Positions 45,904 to 55,488 of a stretch of 56,991 bases of DNA are shown piece after piece (positions within the stretch are counted from its first letter, which is position 1; each line of letters begins with the position of its first letter). Source of the DNA: Secundilactobacillus paracollinoides DSM 15502 = JCM 11969 (GTDB lineage: Bacteria; Bacillota; Bacilli; Lactobacillales; Lactobacillaceae). The position numbers and the translations under genes are program-made. The stretch is taken from NCBI RefSeq assembly GCF_001311135.1, contig NZ_BBAG01000015.1:1-56991 (forward strand). Reading direction: 5' to 3'. Under the pieces are notes generated by a model, which saw nothing but the letters and a program-made list of their open reading frames with translations, was not told the DNA's origin and did not search any database.

Positions 45904-46023
45904 TCAATTTTCCTCTACCCCTTTTAAACCTTGTATAAAAACACCAGCGATCCGCATAGTCGCTGGTGTTTTTGTGTAGAGCGTGACGTAGGCGTTATCG
46001 TAATATGGTTTTTCTGGTGACAT
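45904..46023 (-). CDS. possible 39-residue ORF or truncated gene start
   Basis: AGGAGG stands 7 bases before ATG 46023 on the minus strand. The ORF reads MSPEKPYYDNAYVTLYTKTP and runs to TGA at 45904. Its 3' half lies across the terminator hairpin at 45937-45975, which is unusual for a real coding end. It may be the surviving start of a larger gene whose body was lost. No family is recognised. Confidence 0.3.
   Translation of the reverse strand: MSPEKPYYDNAYVTLYTKTPATMRIAGVFIQGLKGVEEN
45937..45975 (+). terminator. Rho-independent terminator, possibly bidirectional
   Basis: AAAAACACCAGCGA-TCCGCATAG-TCGCTGGTGTTTTT has a perfect 14-base stem with T runs on both strands. It closes the small peptide transcript. 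The stretch 46024-46430 holds no clear gene; a partial cre-like TGAAAGCGGTTTTT lies near 46227. Confidence 0.85.
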
Positions 46024-46430
46024 GAAGGAACCTCCTGAAATATGCTAGCAATTATTCTGATTTTATAAATTATGATAGCATCATCCGTCGTTTACATGCC
46101 GTTTGTTGCAAAAAACATGGGGATTCCCTTATCAAAATTTTTAAGTCGGCCGTACTGCGCGTTGTCTTTTAGCCTTGGCGGTTTATATATAACTGGAAAG
46201 CGATGGCAGCAAAATCCAGACGCAAATTGAAAGCGGTTTTTATTGGGGAAATGCCTAATTCATTTCAAAAATGCGGTCACTTATAATGAAATTATGTTAA
46301 TCAGACACCGCGGCGATGGGCTTTTAAATGAAATGTCCTTAACCTAGCTACCAATCGTACATACTAGCGTCATATTTGGGGCAGTCGCTGCGGTGGCGTT
46401 ACAACACTGTAAATGGGAGGATCTTTACGC

Positions 46431-47528
46431 ATGACAGATGCAGTTCAGGATGAAGCAACGCTTAAAGCAAACCTTGAAGACGCTGCAAACGAGCACGGAG
46501 AACCTCACTGGTTTGTGGATCGCCGGTTAGCGGCCTTAGATCAGCTGGCGACACTGCCGTTGCCAACAGCACAGGGGCTGACCATTGATGAGTGGCCGTT
46601 GATGCCGCTGGATAAAATCGAGTGGCGGCGCTCCGACCGTGACTTAGCGGCAACCATTAAGCCGGATGACCAGCAAATTCAACTGGTTCAGTTGGGGCAA
46701 AAATCGATCATCAATTCATTACCAGATGACCTCGACGACCAGGATGTCGTTTTAACGGATGTTTTCACCGCTTTGCGAGAGCACCCGCAGTTGATCGAGC
46801 GCCGATTTATGTCGAAAATGATTCCGAGCACGACCAACCGATTAACCAGCTACCATTTGGCTTATCTGAGTTCCGGCATCTTTCTATACATGCCTAAGGA
46901 CGTCAAAATCGACCAGCCAATCGACATTGAGCTGATTCAGGACAGCACGCGGCCGCAGCCGTTGGTCAGCCACGTGTTTGTGGTGGCTGAGAGCGGCAGC
47001 CAGTGCCAGTTGACGATTCGATTGGCGACGAAAGGGGACACGGCCAATACGGCCAACCTCCTCGTTGAGGTGATGGCGCGGGCGGATAGTCATTTAGACA
47101 TTACCGCAATCGATGCCTTGGGCGCGAACACGACCAGTTATATTAAGCGCCACGCGGTAGTCAGCCGAGATGCGACGGTCAACTGGCATGTCTGCGAGAT
47201 TAGCAAAGGAAACACCATTGCGGAAACGACGTCGGATTACGCCGGCAGCGGTGCCCAAAGTGCCATTATCAGCACCGCAGTCACCGACCAGCAGCAACAG
47301 GTCGCCATTACCACGGCGGTGACCGACCACGGGAAGCTCGTTGGTGAAGGGACACTATGTGGTGTTCAACTGGGTGATTCAACGTTAGCCAGTCACGGTG
47401 ACCTACTGCCCGCAACGGCTGATACAGCAACACTAAAGAAGGGGTTAACTGCACCGTTCGCTGAGGCATCGGCAAACGTGCAGCAACAAATTTGCGGCGC
47501 TATCGCAGGGCGGCTAAGCTCGAACTAG
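46431..47528 (+). CDS. sufD: SufD-like Fe-S cluster assembly protein
   Basis: 365 residues. It has the SufB/SufD beta-helix core: SSGIFLYMPKDVKIDQPIDIELIQ, HVFVVAESGSQCQLTI and later VSRDATVNWHV. SufD partners SufB and the ATPase SufC in the scaffold complex. ATG 46431 follows GGGAGG. Neither sufC, sufB, sufS nor sufU is adjacent, unlike the normal suf operon. The C-terminal region after VGEGTLCGVQLGDSTLASHG is short and does not clearly show the conserved His of SufD. It may be a degraded or solitary paralogue. The frame is intact. Confidence 0.68.
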   Translation: MTDAVQDEATLKANLEDAANEHGEPHWFVDRRLAALDQLATLPLPTAQGLTIDEWPLMPLDKIEWRRSDRDLAATIKPDDQQIQLVQLGQKSIINSLPDDLDDQDVVLTDVFTALREHPQLIERRFMSKMIPSTTNRLTSYHLAYLSSGIFLYMPKDVKIDQPIDIELIQDSTRPQPLVSHVFVVAESGSQCQLTIRLATKGDTANTANLLVEVMARADSHLDITAIDALGANTTSYIKRHAVVSRDATVNWHVCEISKGNTIAETTSDYAGSGAQSAIISTAVTDQQQQVAITTAVTDHGKLVGEGTLCGVQLGDSTLASHGDLLPATADTATLKKGLTAPFAEASANVQQQICGAIAGRLSSN

Positions 47529-47618
47529 CAGGCGGGGGGAGACTTCTGTCTTAGGGTCAACTGTCTGGTTGATCTGTGTTGGGTCACAATTTGGTTTAGG
47601 ATGAAAGGGTTGTCAGAT

Positions 47619-48699
47619 ATGAAGAAGAACAGAACGATGCATCGTTTGGTTTTAGGGTTAGTGAGTGTTGCAACGCTGTTAGTTGTTGCGACGGGGTGTG
47701 GGAACTCCAGCAGTTCCAAGAAGTCGTCATCAAGCAGTACGAGCACGACCAAAGTTGTTACTGACATGAGCGGCAAGAAGGTCAAGATTCCAAAGAAGGT
47801 CACGCGCGTTGCCGATCTTTGGCACGCGAATAACCAAGTGGTCTTACTGTTAGGTGGCCAAAAGAAACTGGTTGCCACCACGCAGATGATTCAACAACAG
47901 CCATGGTTTAAGACCGTTTATCCAGGTATTTCAAAGGTCAAAGCGCCATTTGCGGGTCAAGATTTACAAGTCGAAGCGCTGTTAAAGACGAAGCCGCAAG
48001 TTGTTATTTCATCTGATCCAGCCAAATCAAACAGGCCCGGAATGCAAAACTGCCAACGGTCAACGCGATGTACCAAAACTTTGCAGGTCTGCGTAAGTCG
48101 GTTAATTTAACGGCGGACGTTTTGGGCGGCAAAGCACCTAAGGTTGCCAAAGAATATCAAAAGACACTGACCAACAACATCAACTACGTCAAGTCAAACC
48201 TGAAGGGCGTTTCAACCAAGCTAAGGTGTTGCACATTGTCAGCACCGCTAACCTGGACATTGTTGATGGTCAAAACACGATCGTGAACGACTGGATCAAG
48301 GATGCCGGTGGGCAAAATGCTTTGAGTCAAAAAGGCAACATGATCACGTTGACCACGGAACAATTAGCAAAGTCAAATCCTGATGTCATCATCGTGGGTC
48401 AAGCGACGGATGCGGCTGCTCGCAAGGCATTGGAAAAGAACCCTGTTTTGAGCAAATTGACGGCTGTTAAAGAAGGTCATGTTTACGGGAACCCACAAGG
48501 CACCTTCCCATGGGACCGTTACAGTGCTGAAGAAGCCCTTCAAGTGCTCTGGGCAGCCAAGAAATTGCACCCAGCAGACTTTAAGAACTTGAACATGACC
48601 ACCAAGACGAAGCAGTTCTACAGCAAGTACTACAAGTACAACTTGTCGACTACTCAAGCTAACCAGATTCTTGCCGGGGAAAACCCAACGACTAAGTAA
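47619..48699 (+). pseudogene. iron- or corrinoid-type ABC substrate-binding lipoprotein, two frameshifts
   Basis: A FecB/BtuF-like periplasmic-binding protein, anchored by Cys27 (lipobox VVATGC), with a Ser/Lys-rich linker. VVTDMSGKKVKIPKKVTRVADL opens the domain; NDWIKDAGGQNAL and NPDVIIVG are typical. One C is missing near 48018 (GCCAAATC for GCCCAAATC) and one G near 48222 (AAGCTAAG for AAGGCTAAG). The repaired length is 360 residues. GAAAGGG stands 9 bases before ATG 47619. No permease or ATPase gene accompanies it. Its nearness to a SufD-like gene would fit iron metabolism. Confidence 0.82.
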
Positions 48700-48711
48700 T
48701 ATTGTTGAGGG

Positions 48712-48842
48712 CGTTGCATTCCGCAATTTGGCACTCAGATTGAGCATACAATTATCTTTGGCTTCACATCAAAATACAGTCAGAACCAGTTTGTAGAGAA
48801 TCCGCCCTCGACTGCTATGATGCCATTGATAGCAATGCTTAA
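48712..48842 (+). repeat. Family B repeat, short form without hairpin module
   Basis: GTTGCATTCCGCAATTTGGCACTC joins directly to ATTGAGCA and the tail GAGAATCCGCCCTCGACTGC...AGCAATGCTT. The hairpin section present in the full copies is absent. It lies 12 bases after the lipoprotein stop codon. Confidence 0.75.
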
Positions 48843-48890
48843 TGTGTTAGTTGCAAGCAATCGTAATTGTAATTACTTTGATAGTTCAAT

Positions 48891-48932
48891 AAAACAACTC
48901 TTGCCTTCGTATCTGTGCAAGGGTTGTTTTTG
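48891..48932 (+). terminator. Rho-independent terminator
   Basis: AAAACAACTCTTGC pairs with GCAAGGGTTGTTTTT and is followed by T-rich sequence. Confidence 0.8.
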
Positions 48933-49096
48933 TTTGTCTGATAATTGCCCAGAAAATCTATTTGTGATGCCTTGCGAAGTCACGATCCAATGGCAATTTA
49001 TCAAAACAATCACCCATTTTCCGAACCTATCTTTAATACTTGATTCGGTAAAACGTAGTAATCTTAAACAAGATATTTAAAAAGGTGGATCAACAC

Positions 49097-50365
49097 ATGT
49101 ACGTCCTTAAAACACAGCGTGACTTAAAGCTGAATGTGGCTCAAATCGCAGCCGTTGCCAGCACGCATGAGACGCGTTTTTTCTTTGAGAATAGTCAGCA
49201 AACAACGCAATATTTTGGCTGGCAGCCACTCACTTCAACGACTGGCAGTTTTGACCGGGTTCAGGCGTGGTTTACGCAGCTGACGATTGAAGGGGATACC
49301 GAAATGGCAGCGATTCTTGGCGGTTTTCCGTTTGAACAGGAGCCAAGCGATGAGACTGGTGCGCTCTCCAACGGCTTTTTCTTCCTGCCCGCAGTCATGG
49401 TTCAGCGCCAAGCTGACGGTCGGTTTTGCATCAGCGTTATTCAGGAGACTGCTGCGACAGCTGAGCAAATGCTTAAAGAGACCCTTCACCAGCTTGATAC
49501 TGCTGACATTCTTTTGCCAGCACAGTATCACATGAGCACGGAGACGGCGGTGGCCGCGGATGCATGGGCGGCTGGTGTGCAAGAAACGGTAGCTGAAATC
49601 AAGCGTGATCGCACATTGAAAAAGGTCGTTTTGGCCCGCCAGTTACGCGTCACCGCAGATCGTCGTTTTGCACCTGAGCGGGTCTGGCTTAATGCGCGAC
49701 AACAGAATCCGGAAGCCTACCACGTGTTGTTAAAGGTCAACGGTACGGCATTTATCAGCAACACACCGGAACGCCTGATCAAGTTTGACCATGACCAGTT
49801 TCAAACGGCAGCGGTTGCTGGCACGGCGCCACGAGGCACAACGAAAGAACAAGATGACCAACTGGCCACACAATTGCAGCGCGATGACAAGAATCAACGC
49901 GAGCACCGCTATGTTGTGGACACCATTGCCGCAACACTGCGGACGCAACAGGCAGTTGTCGAGTATGACACGACACCGCAAATTTTAAAGAATAAAAATG
50001 TGCAACACTTATACACGCCCATTACCGGAACACTGGCCAGCAACTGGTCACCATTTACCTTACTGGCAGCGCTGCATCCGACGCCCGCATTGGGTGGAGT
50101 GCCTCGCAATCAGGCACTGCGCGTGATCGGCCAGGTTGAACACGAGCCACGCGGATTATTTGGCGCGCCAATCGGCTACCTGACGTTTCACCAGACCGGC
50201 GAGTTTGTGGTCGGCATTCGCAGCGCCGTGCTGCGTCAGGCTTCTGCCACACTATTTGCGGGGGCAGGCATTGTGAGTGAGTCGGTTGCCGAGACCGAAC
50301 TTGCGGAAACGCAATTGAAATTTAAACCCATGTTGCAGACACTTTTCGGGGAGGATGAGAAATGA
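49097..50365 (+). CDS. menF: isochorismate synthase
   Basis: Converts chorismate to isochorismate, the entry to menaquinone synthesis. 422 residues, intact. Chorismate-binding-enzyme motifs are VVLARQLRV, AVAGTAPRGTT, KNQREHRYVVDTI, HPTPALGGVPR and EPRGLFGAPIGY; a C-terminal AGAGIVSESVAETE closes the fold. AAAAAGGTGG precedes ATG 49097. It heads the menF-menD-menH-menC operon and its last codons overlap menD (ATGA). Confidence 0.93.
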   Translation: MYVLKTQRDLKLNVAQIAAVASTHETRFFFENSQQTTQYFGWQPLTSTTGSFDRVQAWFTQLTIEGDTEMAAILGGFPFEQEPSDETGALSNGFFFLPAVMVQRQADGRFCISVIQETAATAEQMLKETLHQLDTADILLPAQYHMSTETAVAADAWAAGVQETVAEIKRDRTLKKVVLARQLRVTADRRFAPERVWLNARQQNPEAYHVLLKVNGTAFISNTPERLIKFDHDQFQTAAVAGTAPRGTTKEQDDQLATQLQRDDKNQREHRYVVDTIAATLRTQQAVVEYDTTPQILKNKNVQHLYTPITGTLASNWSPFTLLAALHPTPALGGVPRNQALRVIGQVEHEPRGLFGAPIGYLTFHQTGEFVVGIRSAVLRQASATLFAGAGIVSESVAETELAETQLKFKPMLQTLFGEDEK

Positions 50366-52088
50366 CAAACGAGGGGTTAACCACCTACGTGCAGACGATC
50401 ATCGACGCCATTGCGGCGCAGGGAGTGAAACAGATCGTGATCTCACCGGGGTCGCGGTCAACGCCGGTCGCCTTGCTGTTGATGCACAACGCAGGGCATG
50501 ATCAGTTTTCACTCTACGTTGACGTGGACGAACGGTCAGCCGGTTTCTTTGCGTTGGGCATGACAAAAACGACGCACGAGCCAACGTTGCTGATCTGCAC
50601 GTCTGGCACCGCGGCGGCAAACTACTATCCCGCTGTGATCGAAGCCCAGCTGACACATCAGCCGCTCATCGTTTTGACAACGGACCGGCCGGCGGAGCTG
50701 ACAAATATCGGCGCACCACAGGCCATTGACCAAGACCAGTTATACGGCAACCATGTTAAAACTTTTGTGCAATTACCGTTACCCGCGGCGGATGATACAA
50801 CGTTGCGGTACGTGTCTTTCAATGTGCAGCGGACAATCATGCAGCACAGGCGACCGCTCGGGGACCGGTTCATTTGAATTTGCCGTTGCGAAAACCACTC
50901 ATGCCAGATTTAGCCCCAGTTAACGAACCCCACCCTAAGACATTGACAGCACCTGTAACACAGGCCGTTTTAACCGCGGCGGCGTTGTCCCAATTGACGG
51001 CGCGGTTATCTGGCAAACGCGTGCTGATTCTGGCTGGCCCAGCGGAAAGCAAAGATGAGTTGGCTGGGGTGTTGGCGTTAGCGCACAAAGGGCGGTGGCC
51101 CATCTTAGCCGACCCACTCAGTCAGTTACGGCAAACGGATGACGACCTGCTGATAACGGGGAGTGACATCCTGTTTGATGGGGCAATCACCCTCGGCGAC
51201 GCCCAACCAGATGTTGTGCTGCGGTTTGGCGCGACCCCCGTTTCGGCAACGGTGATCCAGTGGCTGCAGACGTTTACGGGTCAGGTGATCCTGGTTGATC
51301 CCAATCAGGCGCTGGCAGACCACAGTTTATCGACGCAGATTCAACTGACGGTGACACCGGCAATCCTGTGTCAGGCGTTGCTCCCGCAAGTACTGCCGGC
51401 CCCGGCGCGGTACTGTCAAATCTGGCAGGCACTTGAAGCTGCTTATCGGCAGTCGGTTAGGGCGATTCAAGCGACAGAGGCCCGTATTCCAGTGATAATG
51501 AGCAATAAACTGCAGGACAGCGCTATTTTTGTCAGCAATTCGATGCCGATTCGCGACGTGGACCACTTTTATTTACCAAATAACGGCCATAACCGGATCT
51601 ATTGCAACCGCGGGGCAAACGGTATTGACGGTGTCGTTTCCAGCGCGCTAGGCATGGCGGCAGTTAGCGGTACGCCGAATAACTATCTGCTGATTGGTGA
51701 CCTCGCGTTTTTCCACGACATGAACGGGTTGATGATGGCCAAACGGCACGCGCTTAAGGTGACGATCATTGTCGTCAACAATAATGGCGGCGGGATCTTC
51801 TCGTTTTTACCGCAAGCCGCAGCCAAGGACTACTTTGAACCACTCTTTGGCACGCCGCAGGATCTTGACGTCGCAACCGTTAGTAAGCTTTACGGTGCGC
51901 AATACGAGCGCGCCACGACTGCCGAGGACCTGCAATCTTATTTAAACGAAACACCAACGGGTCTGCGGATCATTGAAGTCCCGTCAGACCGGGAAGAAAA
52001 TACGCAACAGCACCGTCAATTAAGCGATGCGTTACACAAAGTCATGGAGGACGTTCTTGAAAATTACAACACAAACAAGTCAAATTAA
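50362..52088 (+). pseudogene. menD: SEPHCHC synthase, one frameshift
   Basis: A thiamine-diphosphate enzyme that adds succinic semialdehyde (from 2-oxoglutarate) to isochorismate. VISPGSRSTPVALLL, DVDERSAGFFALGMTK and CTSGTAAANYYPAVIEA mark the N-terminal domain. GDLAFFHDMNGL and NNNGGGIFSFLPQA form the cofactor site. A missing G near 50838 (ATGCAGC for ATGGCAGC) breaks the frame; repair gives AAQATARGPVHLNLPLRKPL. The repaired length is 575 residues. Its ATG overlaps the menF stop and its 3' end overlaps menH. It needs TPP, whose salvage operon is also in this window. Confidence 0.92.
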
Positions 52089-52856
52089 CGTTTCTCATAG
52101 CGGTAACGGGGCACCGATTTGGGTGCTACTGCACGGATTCATGGGCACTGAAATTGATTTCGAGTGGCTAAAGCCCCGGCTGTCGGGTCCGTGATCTGTC
52201 CTGACTTATTAGGCCATGGGGCAACGGTGACACAGCCCGAGACGGCCTTCAGCATGGCCAACCAGGTTGAGGCGCTACACGACATGCTGGGCCAGTTGTA
52301 CCCGCAAAATGTAACCTACAATGTGGTCGGCTACTCCATGGGTGGGCGGGTCGCCATTGCGTTTGCTGCCCAGTATCCGGACCTGATCGCCCACTTATTT
52401 GTTGAGAGCGGCCGGCCAGGACTAGCGTCGGCACAAGAGCGTGCTGACCGACAGGCCCACGATGCGCAATTAGCAACCCAATTGGAAACGACTGGCTTAA
52501 CCAACTTTGTTGACCGCTGGGAAGCCCTACCGTTGTTTGCAACCCAACGAAACTTACCTGCCGAAACTCAGCAACGGGTGCGGGCAGGGCGGTTAGCGCA
52601 AGCACCTCAATTACTGGCGAAAAGTTTGCGCGAGATGGGCACGGGCAGTCAGCCTGATTACTGGTCAAGCCTGGCCACCTTTACCTTTCCAGTGACACTC
52701 ATTACCGGCCAACAGGATGAAAAATTCACCAAGCTTGCTGATGCCATGATGACGACACTGCCGAATGCGCAACATCGCGTTGTGACCAACGCAGGCCACA
52801 ATGTTCATTTGGAACAGCCTGAAGCGTTCTTGGATATTCTGACTGGAGGTGACTAG
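52057..52856 (+). pseudogene. menH: SHCHC synthase (alpha/beta hydrolase), one frameshift
   Basis: Eliminates pyruvate from SEPHCHC to give SHCHC. The start is inferred as TTG 52057, 5 bases after GGAGGA and inside the menD 3' end, reading KITTQTSQINVSHSGNG. VLLHGFMGTEIDF leads in, and a missing G near 52186 (TCGGGTCC for TCGGGGTCC) separates this from SVICPDLLGHG. GYSMGGRVAI holds the nucleophile Ser, and NAGHNVHLEQPE the His. The repaired length is 266 residues. It is followed by menC 1 base later. Confidence 0.88.
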
Positions 52857-52857
52857 C

Positions 52858-53967
52858 ATGCAGCTTGCTTCGATACGCATGTTGCCAGTCAGTTTGCCGC
52901 TAAAACAACCGTTTACGTCAGCGCACGAGCAATTGGCCGACTGTCACGTGACGCTGGTTCAGATCACGACAACTGATGGCCTGATGGCAACTGGTGAACT
53001 CGAGGCCTTTGATAACCCTGGCTATAACACGGAAATGCAGGCTTCGGAGGCGCAGGTCATTCGCGGCTTCTTGGTGCCACCGCTTAAGCGGAATCGAGAC
53101 ATCAGCAGCTTAAATCCGGATGACCTCTGGCCTGACGTGAGCGGCCACCGGATGGCGAAAGCGGCCGTGGAAATGACACTCTGGTCATTGGCAGCTCAAG
53201 CCGAACATCAGTCACTCGCTGCGTTGTTGGCCGCCGAAGCGAAGACTGAGCAGCGTTCGGAAATTGAAGTGGGTATCAGTCTGGGCATTGCGGATCTTAC
53301 ACAGCAGTTGCAACGTATTGCAGCTGCTCAGGCAGCCGGCTATTCGCGCATTAAGTTGAAGGTTGGCGGCGTGGCAGACATTGCTGTCATCAACCAAATT
53401 CGGCGTCAGTTTCCAACGATTCAAATGATCATCGATGGGAACGGCGCCTTTACTGAAAACGACGCGGCCGAATTGCAGCAACTGGACGCACTTCACGTGG
53501 ACATGCTGGAGCAGCCCTTAGCATCGGGTGACTTTGCGGGCCACGCGCAATTGCAGCGTCAGTTGAAGACACCCATCTGCTTGGACGAAGATATATTAGA
53601 CCTCAAAGACGCCCAACTAGCCGTTTTGATGGGCAGCTGTCGGGCAATCAATTTAAAACCAGCAAGGGTCGGCGGCTTCACGAAAGCGTTAGCGATACTG
53701 GACTATTGTCAGCAGCATCATATTCAGTGCTGGGTCGGCGGCATGGTGGAAAGCGACCTGGGGCGCTATTACAGCCAGTCACTGGCACGGCTGATAACAC
53801 TCAGTTATCCAGGAGATGTGGGCCCAGCAAGTCAGTTTTTTGAGACTCAGGTCAGTGATCGGGTGGTAAAGTTGACGGATGGTAAGTTGAAGTTACCGGA
53901 AGAAGCGCCACGTTTATTGCCGGCTTACCAGAAGCAAATGATGCTGCAAGAGAATTTATTGGGTTGA
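52858..53967 (+). CDS. menC: o-succinylbenzoate synthase
   Basis: A dehydratase of the enolase superfamily making o-succinylbenzoate from SHCHC. 369 residues. The catalytic Lys pair lies in YSRIKLKVGG; metal ligands are in IIDGNGAFT (Asp), DMLEQPL (Glu) and ICLDED (Asp); NLKPARVGG holds the second catalytic lysine. GGAGGTGAC precedes ATG 52858. It is the last gene of the men cluster in the window; menE, menB and prenyl steps are not next to it. Confidence 0.93.
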   Translation: MQLASIRMLPVSLPLKQPFTSAHEQLADCHVTLVQITTTDGLMATGELEAFDNPGYNTEMQASEAQVIRGFLVPPLKRNRDISSLNPDDLWPDVSGHRMAKAAVEMTLWSLAAQAEHQSLAALLAAEAKTEQRSEIEVGISLGIADLTQQLQRIAAAQAAGYSRIKLKVGGVADIAVINQIRRQFPTIQMIIDGNGAFTENDAAELQQLDALHVDMLEQPLASGDFAGHAQLQRQLKTPICLDEDILDLKDAQLAVLMGSCRAINLKPARVGGFTKALAILDYCQQHHIQCWVGGMVESDLGRYYSQSLARLITLSYPGDVGPASQFFETQVSDRVVKLTDGKLKLPEEAPRLLPAYQKQMMLQENLLG

Positions 53968-53977
53968 ACATTGTGTG

Positions 53978-54113
53978 AAGCATTGCTATTGATGGGCTTG
54001 GTAGCAGTCGAGGGCGGATTCTCTTCAAACTTGGTTTAATGTGATTTTGATGCTTAACTAGAAGGCAAAGTAGGCTCAATGTAAGTGGAGTCCCAAATTA
54101 CGGAATGCAACGG
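53978..54113 (-). repeat. Family B repeat, short form without hairpin module
   Basis: AGCATTGCTATTGATGGGC...GTCGAGGGCGGATTCTC, then GGCTCAATGTAAGTGGA and CAAATTACGGAATGCAACGG. This is the same abbreviated layout as the copy at 48712, in the opposite orientation. A remnant of a family A arm (GTGCAACTCCTTAACCGCCC) lies near 54170-54190. Confidence 0.72.
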
Positions 54114-54206
54114 ACTATTAACTGCTTTACATTCAGCACGATTCTTTCGTAGCCTAAACGAGCGACAGGGTGCAACTCCTTAACCGCCCCTGATTCTGCA
54201 GACTAC

Positions 54207-54243
54207 AAAAACGTCCCCCAATCCTCTGATTGGGGGACGTTAC
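54207..54243 (-). terminator. terminator of the MetE-like gene
   Basis: ACGTCCCCCAATC-CTCT-GATTGGGGGACGT forms a perfect 13-base stem. On the minus strand a TTTTT run follows. Confidence 0.88.
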
Positions 54244-54280
54244 ATCATATTAGAATTGAATCTAGTTGAAACCTATTTGA

Positions 54281-55429
54281 TTAAGCCCAGAAGGCAGCAG
54301 CAATCTTTTGCCCCTGGTCGATTTTTGCCCATTCCTGTTCCTGTGTGAGTTCGTTTCCTGAGTCGCAGGAAGCAAAGCCACATTGGTGTGACAGGTAGAG
54401 GCGGTCCTTGCCTAAAATGTCGCTTGCTTGGTTCAGCAACCGATAGACGCGGTCCTCATCATCTAAGGTGTTGGTCTTACTTGAGAGTAAGCCAAGCACA
54501 ACTTCGACGTTTGGCCGGTCTTGCAGGGCCTTCAGCGCGGTGATATCACCGGCGCGTTCGTCGTCCCATTCCAAGAAGAAACGGTCATAGTGCTGGTCGT
54601 GCAGGAATTTCTGCGCGATTGCAGCGTAGCTCCCACTGGCAGCGTGGCGGGATTCATAGTTGCCGCGGCAGTTGTGGGTCCAAACTTTAAGGCCAAGTTC
54701 GTGACCGTAGTCGGCAACGGCATTGTTGATGGCAACGAAGTCATCGGCGAGGTCGGCAAGACTACCGTTGCCCTCGGAGAAGAAGCTTTGTTGGTTGTCA
54801 TCCGCAAATAATTCCCATAAACAGTCGTCAAACTGGATGATCTGACCACCGGCATCCTTGTATTCCGTTAAGAATTCTTTGTAGGCGTTGATTAAGCCAG
54901 CTTTGAGCTCATCGGCGGTCTTATAAACTTCATCTGGACCATAGAGGTGGTCGATCAGTGCAAGTTCTGTGAAGGCATGTGCGGCGCCCCAGACAGTTAA
55001 TTTCACGTCGTTATCGCCGGCTTGGGCCTTCAGGTTCTTGTAGATATCGATGAAGTGGTGGTTTTTACCGGAAAGCGGTGCGGTGATGCGCACGCCAATG
55101 TCTTTCCGGGTTTCAAAATCACCGCCATCATGGTCCTCAAAGGTATAGCCGTGGTCGGCAATGTAGCGTTCAACGCCGCCAAAGCCCCAGATGAAGTCGA
55201 GGTGCCACATTGACTTCGTGTATTCCCCATCTGTTAGCACGTCCAAACCGTGGGCCTTTTCTTCAGCAATGATGGTTTTCACATCTGCTGATTCAACCGT
55301 TTGGTAACCGGGTAGGTCATTGTAAAACGGGTACGAAATGTCGTCGCGTTTTTCGATTTGGGTCTTGTAGTCTAAGAGATCTGTTGGTCGTAATAGAGAA
55401 CCAACAATTTGGAATCGCGTTTTTGTCAT
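54281..55429 (-). CDS. cobalamin-independent methionine synthase-like protein (MetE C-terminal family)
   Basis: 382 residues of the short, single-domain MetE-like group (YxjG/YxjH). It opens FQIVGSLLRPTDLLDY and has IIAEEKAHGLDVLTDGE, GGQIIQFDDCLWE and VWTHNCRGNY with a His-x-Cys zinc pair. The last zinc cysteine is in LYLSHQCGFAS. Such proteins transfer a methyl group to homocysteine from a folate or another donor. AGGCCCTGCC-type spacing gives only a modest ribosome site (GGAGG at 55438-55442, minus strand). It is divergent from a LysR-type regulator, its likely controller. Confidence 0.85.
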   Translation of the reverse strand: MTKTRFQIVGSLLRPTDLLDYKTQIEKRDDISYPFYNDLPGYQTVESADVKTIIAEEKAHGLDVLTDGEYTKSMWHLDFIWGFGGVERYIADHGYTFEDHDGGDFETRKDIGVRITAPLSGKNHHFIDIYKNLKAQAGDNDVKLTVWGAAHAFTELALIDHLYGPDEVYKTADELKAGLINAYKEFLTEYKDAGGQIIQFDDCLWELFADDNQQSFFSEGNGSLADLADDFVAINNAVADYGHELGLKVWTHNCRGNYESRHAASGSYAAIAQKFLHDQHYDRFFLEWDDERAGDITALKALQDRPNVEVVLGLLSSKTNTLDDEDRVYRLLNQASDILGKDRLYLSHQCGFASCDSGNELTQEQEWAKIDQGQKIAAAFWA

Positions 55430-55488
55430 GTGGCAGGGCCTCCGTTAAAGTTTGATTGAGATTAGTTTAACAACAAATGAGAAAAATA

